Origin: Methanomassiliicoccales archaeon PtaU1.Bin124
GTDB taxonomy: Archaea; Thermoplasmatota; Thermoplasmata; Methanomassiliicoccales; UBA472
Reading direction: 5' to 3'
Length of the DNA: 64,000 nt
Assembly (NCBI GenBank): GCA_002067865.1
Contig: MVRC01000015.1
Coordinates: forward strand, 124,001-188,000
In this document: piece by piece, positions 1-8,485 of the stretch
Numbering within the stretch: the first letter of the stretch is position 1
Layout: every line of letters starts with the position of its first letter
Program-made: the position numbers and the translations under genes
Notes under the pieces: generated by a model
What the model was told of the DNA's origin: nothing
Seen by the model: only the letters and a program-made list of their open reading frames with translations
The model's database searches: none

Positions 1-1
1 C

Positions 2-736
2 GAGGACGAGAGGATGATGACGAAGGCACCGGAGCATTCACTTTCAGACCATGCCACCAACCGCCCTCCGAAGAGCGAGGTCCGGGCCATCGAACGCCTG
101 GCAGCGCCCCAGTCGAAGGCCAAGGTCAACATCTGCCACATATCCAGCGCCGAAGGGCTGGAAGCGGTCCGAAAGACAGGTTTCACCAAGGAGGCCACCA
201 TGCACCATATATTGCTGGACGCGTCCTCCGACCTGAAGGGCATGGGGAAGGTGAACCCTCCCCTACGTTCGAGGGAGGACCGCGAAGCAGTCTATTATGC
301 GTTCATGCAGGGTAAGATCGACATGCTGGCCTCCGACCATGCGCCACACACCATGGACGAGAAGGGCCAGGAGTTCTCCGCGACCCCGTCCGGAGTGCCG
401 GGCGTGGAAACCTCCGTACCCATGCTGTTGGCCCTGGTCAAGAAGGGAAAGCTGGACATGTCCGTGCTGGTCAGGTGCTGCTCTCAGAACGCGGCCGACC
501 TGTTCGGGCTGAAGAAGGGACGCATCGCCGTCGGATATGACGCCGACCTCATGATGATCGACCCTGCCGATATGACCAAGATCAACGTCGACGAGCTGCA
601 CAGCAAGTGCGGCTGGATCCCCTATGAAGGTCAGGACGCCCTATTCCCCGCCGCCGTCTTCCTGCGGGGCGAGGAGTTAATAAGGGATGCTCACATGGTA
701 GGAGAACGCCAAGGACGTGACGTGATTGTCCATTAA
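2..736 (+). CDS. pyrC: Dihydroorotase, C-terminal part (5' end outside window)
   Basis: Dihydroorotase cyclises carbamoyl aspartate to dihydroorotate in pyrimidine synthesis. The reading frame is open from base 2, so the N-terminal part, including the first metal-binding His-x-His, lies upstream. Visible motifs are NICHISS (metal histidine), the ASDHAPH aspartate/histidine motif and the C-terminal amidohydrolase edge KGRIAVGYDADLMMIDP. The end overlaps the next gene by 11 bp. Family assignment is firm. A non-catalytic paralogue cannot be excluded without the missing part. Confidence 0.9.
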   Translation, partial: EDERMMTKAPEHSLSDHATNRPPKSEVRAIERLAAPQSKAKVNICHISSAEGLEAVRKTGFTKEATMHHILLDASSDLKGMGKVNPPLRSREDREAVYYAFMQGKIDMLASDHAPHTMDEKGQEFSATPSGVPGVETSVPMLLALVKKGKLDMSVLVRCCSQNAADLFGLKKGRIAVGYDADLMMIDPADMTKINVDELHSKCGWIPYEGQDALFPAAVFLRGEELIRDAHMVGERQGRDVIVH

Positions 737-1856
737 CAACTCATACCAGGTCGACCTCAGCGAGCTTGAGGGAAGGAAGCTGACCTGCATCGAGGGATGC
801 GGGCTGTGCTGCCTCTGCCAGCCGGAATTGCTGGAGCAGGAGGTCCCCTATTTCCGCAAGAACTATCCCAACCGGATCGTGGCGAAGAGGCAGCCACACA
901 AGCATTTCGCCCTGTCCATGAAGAAGAAGGTCGGTTCCTGCTCGTTCCTCAACGACCGCCGCTGTGACGTCTACAGCGTCAGGCCTCACTTCTGCCGCCA
1001 GTTCCCGTTCCACATCCACGTCGGCACGAGGGTGCAGGTGGAGCTGGACCTCTCCTGCCGCGGCGTATGGCTGGACAAGGGCGAGGACTGTGTCACTCTC
1101 GGCACACAGCTGGTGGCCGAGAACGACCGCGCGATCAAGCAGGTCTTCGCCCAGTCAGGCGACGTCTACCGCCAATACTACCGCAACTGCATGGACATGG
1201 AGTGCGACTGCCGCCCCCAGGAACTGAGGGACGAGATGGCCCCCCGCCTGGGCATGTTCAACGACCTCAACTTCATCGCCGCGCTGCTGGAGGCATCCGC
1301 CGAGGAGGAGGAGCTGGACCTGCAGACCCTGAAGGTCCCGGAGATGGACGCTCGCAAGCTCAAGGAGCTGGAGGATGCCGCCATCGAGGCCGCCAGGGAC
1401 TCATTGGGCACCGCCGACCCGTTCGACGCGCCTATCTACTGCGCCGAGGACAACGCATGGAACATATTCCGCTTCGAGGACGAGAGCATCGAAAGGTACG
1501 TGCTCACCGACGAAGGCGATCTGGACCACATCAGCAGCATCGAGCCTGAGGCCATCAAGCTGCAGGCGCCGGTCGACTCTGGGAAGAACATCATGGAGTC
1601 ATACATGGCCCTGCTAAACCGGAGGGACAGCCTGCTCGGCAACGCCTTCCACCTCATGGACGAGTATGCCTACGAGGACTACATGTCGAACATCTACTAC
1701 GGGGTCATGGCCACCTCCGCCCTGGACGTGCTGTGGCGGGCATCGCTGCTCTCGAACGTTTACGGCAACAGGCTGGATGGCAAAGGCATAAGAGAGGGGA
1801 TAATCTATTATGACATGGACCGGCTGGATGCCCCTACCATCGGCTCGTTCATCTGA
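726..1856 (+). CDS. YkgJ-family Fe-S cluster (zinc/iron-chelating) protein
   Basis: A 376-residue soluble protein. The N-terminal 100 residues hold a cysteine cluster typical of the YkgJ/CxxCxxCC family: C21, C25, C28, C29, C31 (CIEGCGLCCLC), then C72, C80 and C90. The rest is acidic and helical without a recognised domain, so it is much longer than the minimal family. The start is TTG at 726, just after an in-frame stop, with a GGA-rich ribosome site; it overlaps pyrC by 11 bp, suggesting translational coupling. Substrate and role are unknown; a redox or metal-binding role is inferred only from the cysteines. Confidence 0.75.
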   Translation: MSINNSYQVDLSELEGRKLTCIEGCGLCCLCQPELLEQEVPYFRKNYPNRIVAKRQPHKHFALSMKKKVGSCSFLNDRRCDVYSVRPHFCRQFPFHIHVGTRVQVELDLSCRGVWLDKGEDCVTLGTQLVAENDRAIKQVFAQSGDVYRQYYRNCMDMECDCRPQELRDEMAPRLGMFNDLNFIAALLEASAEEEELDLQTLKVPEMDARKLKELEDAAIEAARDSLGTADPFDAPIYCAEDNAWNIFRFEDESIERYVLTDEGDLDHISSIEPEAIKLQAPVDSGKNIMESYMALLNRRDSLLGNAFHLMDEYAYEDYMSNIYYGVMATSALDVLWRASLLSNVYGNRLDGKGIREGIIYYDMDRLDAPTIGSFI

Positions 1857-1890
1857 GCCTGGCTATATACAGGAACGATGCCGAAAGATA

Positions 1891-1900
1891 ATAAACTTAA
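1891..1900 (+). promoter_or_regulatory. Possible TATA box of the LSm-L37e-purF cluster
   Basis: AT-rich stretch ATAAACTTAA about 39-48 nt upstream of the TTG start of the LSm gene, preceded by a purine-rich BRE-like segment. Position suits an archaeal promoter with a short leader. Confidence 0.4.
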
Positions 1901-1938
1901 AATAGTGAAGGTCTCATCGGGAAGGTTGGTGACTGAGC

Positions 1939-2154
1939 TTGCAGAAACCGTTGAACGTCCTCAATGCGGCGATCAATAAGCAGGTCATGGTGGAGCTCAA
2001 AGGAAACCGCGAGTACCGTGGCGTACTTGATGGTTACGATCCGCACATGAACCTCGTGTTGAAGAACGCCGAAGAGCTGATCGGCGGAAACGTAGTTCGC
2101 AAGCTGAACATCACGATCGTACGTGGTGACAACGTCATATTCATTTCACCCTAA
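1939..2154 (+). CDS. Sm-like archaeal protein (LSm)
   Basis: 71-residue LSm protein, full length for the archaeal Sm1 family, expected to form a heptameric RNA-binding ring. Sm1 motif: [26 protein letters not shown]; Sm2 motif: [15 protein letters not shown]. The start is TTG at 1939, where the protein begins MQKPLNVL. It is followed after 14 nt by ribosomal protein L37e, a gene order common in Euryarchaeota. Confidence 0.96.
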   Translation: MQKPLNVLNAAINKQVMVELKGNREYRGVLDGYDPHMNLVLKNAEELIGGNVVRKLNITIVRGDNVIFISP

Positions 2155-2168
2155 GGAGTGTTATTTCG

Positions 2169-2336
2169 ATGACGAAGGGAACGGCTTCACATGGTAAGAT
2201 GGGCGACAAGAAGACTCACGTCCCGTGCCGCAGGTGCGGAAGGCGGGCGTACAACATCCGCAGCTCCGTCTGTGCCTCTTGTGGATATGGCAAGACCGCC
2301 AGGATCCGCAGCTACAATTGGGCCAAGACGCATTAA
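2169..2336 (+). CDS. rpl37e: 50S ribosomal protein L37e
   Basis: 55-residue basic zinc-ribbon protein of the large ribosomal subunit. It starts MTKGTASHGKMGDKKTH and carries two CxxC pairs (CRRC and CASC) that hold one zinc, followed by the family ending KTARIRSYNWAKTH. Length matches the family. Its ATG lies 14 nt behind the LSm gene, and its stop is 16 nt before the purF start, so the three are probably co-transcribed. Confidence 0.96.
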   Translation: MTKGTASHGKMGDKKTHVPCRRCGRRAYNIRSSVCASCGYGKTARIRSYNWAKTH

Positions 2337-2352
2337 TGCCGAGGTCCAAATA

Positions 2353-3762
2353 ATGCAGGACAAGCCGGAACACCATTGCGGGGTTGTCGGTTTTGCGTTA
2401 TCCTGCGATGCTGTGCCCCATCTGAAGAAAGGGCTACGTGTTATCCAGCATCGCGGGCAGGAGGCTGCAGGCATTGCGGTCTCGGCCGGCAAGTCCATCA
2501 AGTACCTACGTGGCATGGGCCTTGTACATGAGGTCCTGGCAGGAAGGAACTTCGATGCCCTGGTAGGCAACCACGGCATCGGCCATGTCCGTTACAGCAC
2601 CACCGGTTCCAGCTGCGCGGAGAACTGCCAGCCCATCACCGTCACCACGATGGCCGGGGACGTCGCCCTGGCGCACAACGGCGATATCGTCAACGCTCCC
2701 AAGCTGAGGCAGAAGCTCCAGTCCGAGGGATGGGCCTTCCTCACCACCACCGATTCTGAGATCATCATCCGCATGATGGCCACCGAGCTCTCCATGAGCC
2801 CTGATCCGATCCGCGCCATCAAGAACGTCATGAAGGTCATCGACGGTTCCTACGCCATGACCATACTGGTCGGCGACAGGGTTTTCGGCGTGCGCGACCC
2901 CCTTGGGTTCCGCCCCCTGTGCATCGGCCGCTTCCCTGAAGGGTATGCTCTTGCCTCTGAGTCGGCTGTGTTCGATGTCATGGGCGGGGATTTCGTCCGC
3001 GACGTCGCTCCCGGCGAGATCGTCGAGCTGAACCATACCGGTTTCATTTCCACCCGCACGTTCGCCCCCACCCACCGGGCGCACTGCATGTTCGAATGGG
3101 TCTACTTCGCCCGGCCGGACTCGGTCATAGACGGCAAGGAGGTCTACCAGGTGCGCAAGAACCTGGGCCATATATTGGCCGAGGAGCAACCCGTGGACGC
3201 CGATGTCGTCGTCGCCGTCCCGGACTCAGGCCGTGCCCACGCGCTCGGTTTCAGCGAATCCACCGGCATTCCCTACGAGGAAGGGTTCATGAAGAACCGC
3301 TACGTGGAGAGGACGTTCATCATGCCGGAGCAGTCGCTGCGTGACGAGGGTGTGCTTCTCAAGCTCAATCCGATCCGCTCCACCATGAAGGGGAAGAGGG
3401 TCGTCATCGTGGACGATTCGATCGTCCGCGGCACCACCATGCGCAAGATAGTGCAGATGACGAGGCGCGCCGGGGCCAAAGAGGTCCATGTGCGTATCGG
3501 CTGCCCGCCGATCATAGCCCCCTGCTACTACGGCATCGACATGAAGACCAGGGAGCAGTTCGCCGCCATCAATCGCACCTCCGAGGACATCGCCAGGCTC
3601 ATCACCGCCGACAGCGTCGGTTACACTTCGCTGAAAGGGCTGGTCAAGGCGCTGGAGCTCGACGAGAACGACCTCTGCCTGGCCTGCCTGTCGGGAGAGT
3701 ATCCGACCAACATCCCGGGCGAGAAGATGCGGTTCCAGAAGCGCCTGGAAGACGTGGCCTGA
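2353..3762 (+). CDS. purF: Amidophosphoribosyltransferase (glutamine PRPP amidotransferase)
   Basis: First step of purine synthesis: PRPP + glutamine to phosphoribosylamine. The ATG at 2353 gives MQDKPEHH followed by CGVVGFAL, so Cys9 becomes the N-terminal nucleophile after removal of an eight-residue propeptide; the frame is open further upstream but that part lies over L37e. Glutaminase domain about residues 9-240, PRPP-binding site VVIVDDSIVRGTT. Cysteine-rich segment LCLACLSGEYP near the C-terminus suggests the Bacillus-type Fe4S4 form. 469 residues is the normal length. Confidence 0.96.
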   Translation: MQDKPEHHCGVVGFALSCDAVPHLKKGLRVIQHRGQEAAGIAVSAGKSIKYLRGMGLVHEVLAGRNFDALVGNHGIGHVRYSTTGSSCAENCQPITVTTMAGDVALAHNGDIVNAPKLRQKLQSEGWAFLTTTDSEIIIRMMATELSMSPDPIRAIKNVMKVIDGSYAMTILVGDRVFGVRDPLGFRPLCIGRFPEGYALASESAVFDVMGGDFVRDVAPGEIVELNHTGFISTRTFAPTHRAHCMFEWVYFARPDSVIDGKEVYQVRKNLGHILAEEQPVDADVVVAVPDSGRAHALGFSESTGIPYEEGFMKNRYVERTFIMPEQSLRDEGVLLKLNPIRSTMKGKRVVIVDDSIVRGTTMRKIVQMTRRAGAKEVHVRIGCPPIIAPCYYGIDMKTREQFAAINRTSEDIARLITADSVGYTSLKGLVKALELDENDLCLACLSGEYPTNIPGEKMRFQKRLEDVA

Positions 3763-4475
3763 TCACTTCTTCCGTTTTCCGTTGGGACAGGAGTAGACGC
3801 ACAGTCCGCACACCCCGTCCCTGCCCTTCGCTTCCAGTTCATTGGAATAGCTCTCGCATTCCTCGCGTCGTACCTGGCCTCTCGAGGTTCGGACTCGATG
3901 AAGTTTCGTCCAGTGAATGCCGAGACCGGACAGGCCTTGACGCACTCCCTGCAGTCGCCGCAGCGCTGGTCCATTGGTTTGCCAAGTGGCTTCAGCGGCG
4001 CATCTGTCAGCACCGATATCCAACGAACCCTGGGACCGTGGTCCGGCGTCACCAGCAAGCAGCTCTTGCCGATCCATCCGAGGCCGGCCAGATGCGCCAC
4101 CATCTTGTGCGAGATGGGGCCACAGAGCTTCTCATCGCTGACACGTCTCGATGCCGGGATGGGCATGGCTCGGTATCCCGCACGCTGCAGTTCGCTGCCG
4201 ACCATGGAGGCCATCTGGTCCAAGCGGGCGTTCACTGCTTCGTATCCATGGGTGCGGTATAATGTCGCGGCCCATCTCTCATCCCTCTGCGGTACCAGGT
4301 CGACGATATCATCCACCAGCGCCACTCCGATCGAGATGCCGTAAGGATAGGAATCAGCTTCGATGCCGGACTGCCAATGGATCAGGTCCCTGGCCGGTGT
4401 GAGGTCGGCAAAACCCAGATAGTCACAGTTGCCCTCCGTCACCTTCCTGATCTTTTCCTCGATGGTCATGCGCAT
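3763..4475 (-). pseudogene. QueG-like 4Fe-4S double-cluster protein, frameshifted
   Basis: N-terminal about 200 residues (from ATG at 4475) resemble epoxyqueuosine reductase-like iron-sulfur proteins: GLGWIGKSCLLVTPDHGPRVR, then the first ferredoxin cluster CGDCRECVKACP. The frame then runs out of the family sequence near 3860-3875. The expected second cluster, GVCGLCVYSCPNGKRKK, is found in another frame ending at 3763. One missing base around 3870 would restore it. The restored stop lies exactly next to the purF stop, whereas the unshifted frame would run into purF. Either a recent inactivation or a sequencing/assembly error; programmed frameshifting is possible but unsupported. Confidence 0.7.
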
Positions 4476-4520
4476 GGCAGTGGCTCTGGCGGATTTATCC
4501 TTTGCTACCTTCTGGGAAAC

Positions 4521-4530
4521 CTTTAATTAG
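4521..4530 (+). promoter_or_regulatory. TATA box of tRNA-Ala
   Basis: CTTTAATTAG, 25-34 nt upstream of the tRNA 5' end, the expected archaeal TATA position. The identical decamer occurs before tRNA-Glu at 41777. Confidence 0.75.
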
Positions 4531-4554
4531 CCTAATCATATTGCCACTGCCACT

Positions 4555-4627
4555 GGGCAGGTAGATCAGCTGGAAGATCGCTACCTTGGCATGGTAGAGG
4601 CCGGGGGTTCAAATCCCCCCCTGTCCA
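4555..4627 (+). tRNA. tRNA-Ala (anticodon GGC)
   Basis: Complete cloverleaf: acceptor GGGCAGG/CCTGTCC, D stem GATC/GATC, anticodon stem CTACC/GGTAG with loop TTGGCAT, T stem GGGGG/CCCCC with loop TTCAAAT, discriminator A. The acceptor contains the G3-U70 wobble pair, the alanine identity element, which confirms the assignment. No intron; full CCA not encoded. Confidence 0.95.
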
Positions 4628-4886
4628 CTTTTCACTCTGGCTAACACATGATTTTCATTTTATTTTTAACCATCTAAATAATATTAACTGACACATGAGC
4701 GTATTAGTCTGGTTCATAAGATTTATTAAAAAGGTCAAGGAGAAATAATCCTTTTTATGAAGGAATTAATCTGAGATCAGACACATCTTATTCCAAGGGC
4801 AGCACGACACCAGCTTAAATATCGTTGAGTTCAACTTTCTTCAACATCCAGCACTCCAGATGTTCGGTACCCCCTCGCGATCAATC

Positions 4887-6059
4887 TCAGTGATCACCGG
4901 CATTCTCCTCGTCTTCATCATCGATCAATGATTGCATCAATTCACGAGTATTTGTAAAAGGAATTTTAAACCTAAATCGCAGGCCCTTCGTTTTTCCCCG
5001 AGATTCCAGAACACCGAGTTCAACAAGGTGTTTAAGTCGATCACGGACGGGCTGCTCCCCCAAGGTATCAACCCACGTGACAGCTTCTTTGATACTAAAC
5101 CAGGTGCCAATTTTCTTTGCCATCTGAATTATTCTCTTTGAACTTTCATCTAAAGACGAACTCAGGAGATTTTTTCCAGATAGCGATGAAATGGCAACTT
5201 CATAACTGTTCAAGACCGCAATAGAAAACATTTCTGTAAGTGGCAAATAATCGCCTGTTTCATCTGTATATGCCAGAATATTGTAATACAGAGGCGCATT
5301 TTTCAGAAGTTCGAAATCAATCTTACAAAGATTTGATTTCTTCAATCCATGATTTATCAAATATAAGTGAAATAATGTTCTGCCCAATCTCCCATTTCCA
5401 TCCTCAAATGGATGTATGCTTTCAAATTCATGGAAAAAAACGGAGGCTGCGACGATGGGGTCATAAGCCGGTCCCTTCTCCATTATCCAATTCAATAGGC
5501 TACCCATCTCTTCTTCAACATGCTGGGATGGGCATGTTCTGAAAACGGTTTCCCCTTTTTCTTGAATATCATTCTCAGTTTTTTTATACTCACCGATATT
5601 CACATTTGTTTTTGTATTTTGCAATAACAATTCATGCATGAAACAAATGAATTCTTTATCCCACTTTTGGTTCACGATCTCTTTATTTAAAAAGAGCAAT
5701 AAGTGATTGACAATTTCTTGAATTGGGCCAGCCTGGGTTTCGACATTCCCATCTACCAATGTCTTTCTCGTAACGCGCCTTACTTCATCTTGAGTTAGCG
5801 GATTCCCCTCGATTTTTGTAGACCAGTGAATATTGGTTGAATATGCATCCAGAACCAATTCCGCATAATCTTTTTCCATCAATACAAATCGATCTAATTC
5901 AAAATCCAGTTCACGAATTCTCAAGATCCTGTTGTTTAAATCCGGAGAAACCATAATTTCAGGGCCAAATGGAACTTTTCTTTTATGTCTGACCGGTGTA
6001 TACTTCGGGACGAATCTTTCCAATTTATCGTAACCATTTGTCATATTCAGGTATAACAA
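4887..6059 (-). CDS. Fic-domain protein (AMPylase-like)
   Basis: 390 residues. The Fic motif HPFEDGNGRLGR is complete at residues 216-227, with the catalytic histidine. An inhibitory-helix motif STKIEGN (residues 80-86) precedes the Fic core, marking the class II (N-terminal inhibitor) Fic group. The C-terminal part (from about residue 300) looks like a winged-helix domain. Such proteins transfer AMP or another nucleotide part to hydroxyl groups of target proteins. The gene and its flanks are distinctly AT-rich compared with neighbours, suggesting recent transfer. Target unknown; no antitoxin gene is adjacent, consistent with built-in inhibition. Confidence 0.9.
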   Translation of the reverse strand: MLYLNMTNGYDKLERFVPKYTPVRHKRKVPFGPEIMVSPDLNNRILRIRELDFELDRFVLMEKDYAELVLDAYSTNIHWSTKIEGNPLTQDEVRRVTRKTLVDGNVETQAGPIQEIVNHLLLFLNKEIVNQKWDKEFICFMHELLLQNTKTNVNIGEYKKTENDIQEKGETVFRTCPSQHVEEEMGSLLNWIMEKGPAYDPIVAASVFFHEFESIHPFEDGNGRLGRTLFHLYLINHGLKKSNLCKIDFELLKNAPLYYNILAYTDETGDYLPLTEMFSIAVLNSYEVAISSLSGKNLLSSSLDESSKRIIQMAKKIGTWFSIKEAVTWVDTLGEQPVRDRLKHLVELGVLESRGKTKGLRFRFKIPFTNTRELMQSLIDDEDEENAGDH

Positions 6060-6267
6060 TAATTTAATGATATATAATAGTTATTTTTATAATCATAAAT
6101 TAATGCAATAATAAAATATCACAATTCAGAACAAAATTATCAGCTCCATCCCCGATCCATTGCCTGTTCCCAGATAACCACTATTGATAGTACATCATCG
6201 CGAAATATTCCGATGGTTTTTTATCACTGGCTCGGTGTGATGATGCCATTTACTTGGGGATTATGGA

Positions 6268-6498
6268 ATGATCTTGTTCACAACGAGGACCTGTCCTAAA
6301 TGCGAGGTCGTCAAGAAGCACATCTCAGATTGGTCTAATGTTACCGTGATGGACATCGGCACACCTGATGGCATGGCAGAGTACATCATGAACGACATCA
6401 GATCGAGAGAGGTGCCTGTCCTGGTCGATGCAGATATCGTTCAGATCGGGGCTCAACCAATAATCGAATACCTCAAGAAAAAGGGCATTGCTAAGTAG
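6268..6498 (+). CDS. Glutaredoxin/thioredoxin-fold small redox protein
   Basis: 76 residues beginning MILFTTRTCPKCEVVKK. The CPKC redox motif lies after the first strand, and the cis-proline segment EVPVLVD follows at the expected distance. Length fits NrdH/glutaredoxin-like proteins of anaerobic archaea. Likely a thiol-disulfide reductant; partner unknown. Single gene, ending with TAG. Confidence 0.8.
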   Translation: MILFTTRTCPKCEVVKKHISDWSNVTVMDIGTPDGMAEYIMNDIRSREVPVLVDADIVQIGAQPIIEYLKKKGIAK

Positions 6499-6512
6499 GT
6501 TCCATCGTTCGT

Positions 6513-7463
6513 CTACGCGGCATCATGATGCGGTTCTGTCGAAGGGGTGTCCCTTTCTTTATTGAACAGAAATCTGCCCGCGAAGATGAGCCATGATATC
6601 TCGACGACAATAGTGATAGCAGCAGGTACCGCTGCCGCTGGGCCGATCAATACCAAGGCCAATGCCGCCGCCATTCCTGTGTTCTTGTATGTGATGAACA
6701 GGGATCCGGGGACGATCTTGCTTCTCTCAACTCCTCCCTTATTGAGCACATAATGATGCAACAGGCCCAGCCCGAAAAGACGGACCACTGAGAAAAAGAT
6801 CAATGCGATTATGATCGTTCCAGAAGAGAAGAACACATCCCTTCCTTGACCGGCCACGGCGATCACCAGGACGGAGAACGCGATGTTGATGAACACGACC
6901 CTCACCGTCTTTGGGATGTCCAATTTTCTCACGAACGGTGATAAACATAATGGAATTATTATTAAAATACCAACATAATATAATAGGGTTATCTGGCTGA
7001 CAGCCTCTCCCATGAATATCAGCGTGATCAATGGCGTAACAATAAGGGCCAGAAGGTAGATCAGGATCGAAGACACTGCGGAAGACTCGACATCTCCCCC
7101 CCAGAGATAAGTAAACGAGATCACCGAGACCGCAGATGGCACGGCAGCTTCCAGGATCCAGCCCGATCTCAGGTCTCCTGTGAACATGAACGCGATGCAG
7201 AGTGTGACACCGGTGGATGCGACGAAGGATAAGAAGAAAGCGTTCAGGGCATCCTTCTTGTAAGGGCCGAACCTGATCTTCTTCAGGTCGAGCGTGGACA
7301 ATGCCAGCGTCATCATGATGATGAGGCATACCATCGATATCGTACCGCTCTTCACCGTGAAATCTGACGGGAATCCGCCGATACCGAGCGATATGATCAG
7401 GCCGATCAGCATCATCAACGAGGTGTTGCTTATGATCGAAATGACCCTTTTTGAGACATTCAT
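6513..7463 (-). CDS. Bile acid:sodium symporter (BASS/SBF) family-like membrane protein
   Basis: 316 residues with about 9-10 hydrophobic segments and little soluble sequence. The pattern AAVPSAVSVISFTYLWGGDVESSAVSSILIYLLALIVTPLITLIF resembles the conserved half of SBF/arsenite-permease-like carriers, and NTGMAAALALVLIGPAAAVP the second half. Suggested role: sodium-coupled uptake or export of an organic anion. It lies 11 bp from the end of cysK on the same strand, so co-transcription downstream of cysK is likely. Substrate not predictable. Confidence 0.6.
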   Translation of the reverse strand: MNVSKRVISIISNTSLMMLIGLIISLGIGGFPSDFTVKSGTISMVCLIIMMTLALSTLDLKKIRFGPYKKDALNAFFLSFVASTGVTLCIAFMFTGDLRSGWILEAAVPSAVSVISFTYLWGGDVESSAVSSILIYLLALIVTPLITLIFMGEAVSQITLLYYVGILIIIPLCLSPFVRKLDIPKTVRVVFINIAFSVLVIAVAGQGRDVFFSSGTIIIALIFFSVVRLFGLGLLHHYVLNKGGVERSKIVPGSLFITYKNTGMAAALALVLIGPAAAVPAAITIVVEISWLIFAGRFLFNKERDTPSTEPHHDAA

Positions 7464-7474
7464 ATCAAGTTCAT

Positions 7475-8389
7475 CTATTGCGGGAACAGATTGGTGCTCA
7501 GGTACTTCTCGCCGCGGTCCGGGAATATCGTCACAATGACGCCAGAATCGATCTGCTTGGCCACTTCTATGGCCGCATACATCGCCGCCCCGCTGCTCAT
7601 CCCTACGAAGATCCCTTCCTGCTTGACGATCTGCCTGGCCATTTCATAAGCGACCTCGGTCTCGACCATGATGGTCTTGTCCAGCTGGGTCGGGTCGTAG
7701 ATGGCGGGGACGATGGCCTCCTCCATGTTCTTCAGGCCCTGGATGTAATGACCCTTGACCGGGTGGGCGCTGACGATCTTGATGTCGGGGTTGTGCTCCT
7801 TGAGGGCCTTTCCCACGCCCATCAGTGTGCCGGACGTTCCCAGCGCGGATACGAAATAATCGACGTTTCCGCCGGTCTGCCTCCAGATCTCGTCACCGGT
7901 GGTTTGGTAATGGGCGATCTTGTTGTACTGGTTGGAGAACTGGTCGGGCATGAAGTACTTCTCCGGGTCGGCCTTGACGAGCTCCCTGGCCATCCTGATC
8001 GCCCCGTCCGTCCCGTACTTTCCTTCGCTCAACGTGACCTTGCCGCCGAAGGCCTTGATCATCTGGCGCCTCTCCACCGAGACGCTCTCGCTCATGACGA
8101 TCTCGACCTCATAACCCTTGACTGCCCCGATCATGGCTAGCGCCACGCCGGTGTTGCCGGAGGTGGGCTCGATGATGGTCTTTCCTTTCCTGAGCTTGCC
8201 CTCTCCTTCAGCCTGCTCGATCATGCTCAGCGCGATCCTGTCCTTGATGCTCCCAGTGGGATTGAACCCTTCCACCTTAGCGTAGATGGTGGCCTTCTTG
8301 TTCGGATTGAGCTGGTTGATCCTGACCAATGGGGTGTTGCCGATCGAATCTAGGATGTTCGCTTTAAAATCGGCTGAAGGCTTTTTCAT
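7475..8389 (-). CDS. cysK: Cysteine synthase (O-acetylserine sulfhydrylase-type, PLP)
   Basis: 304-residue fold-type II PLP enzyme. PLP lysine K49 in NPTGSIKDR, PTSGNTG substrate loop, and ALGTSGT phosphate-binding loop. Makes cysteine from O-acetylserine or O-phosphoserine plus sulfide. Length is that of CysK/CysM. The following BASS-like gene may be co-transcribed. O-phosphoserine or cystathionine specificity cannot be separated from sequence alone. Confidence 0.92.
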   Translation of the reverse strand: MKKPSADFKANILDSIGNTPLVRINQLNPNKKATIYAKVEGFNPTGSIKDRIALSMIEQAEGEGKLRKGKTIIEPTSGNTGVALAMIGAVKGYEVEIVMSESVSVERRQMIKAFGGKVTLSEGKYGTDGAIRMARELVKADPEKYFMPDQFSNQYNKIAHYQTTGDEIWRQTGGNVDYFVSALGTSGTLMGVGKALKEHNPDIKIVSAHPVKGHYIQGLKNMEEAIVPAIYDPTQLDKTIMVETEVAYEMARQIVKQEGIFVGMSSGAAMYAAIEVAKQIDSGVIVTIFPDRGEKYLSTNLFPQ

Positions 8390-8485
8390 TAGATGACCCC
8401 TGGTGAAAAGGTGGAGCCTTTATAATAACTATATCGGAAGACCAGTAACCAATGAAGACGCCCTTTCCGTCGTTATGCCAGCAGA

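Noticed and set aside
2191-2352. Extension of purF over the L37e gene
   Set aside because: The nucleophile cysteine must be near the N-terminus, and L37e occupies this stretch in another frame.
4600-6300. Attachment-site repeat flanking the Fic island
   Set aside because: No copy of the tRNA-Ala 3' end was found at the far side.
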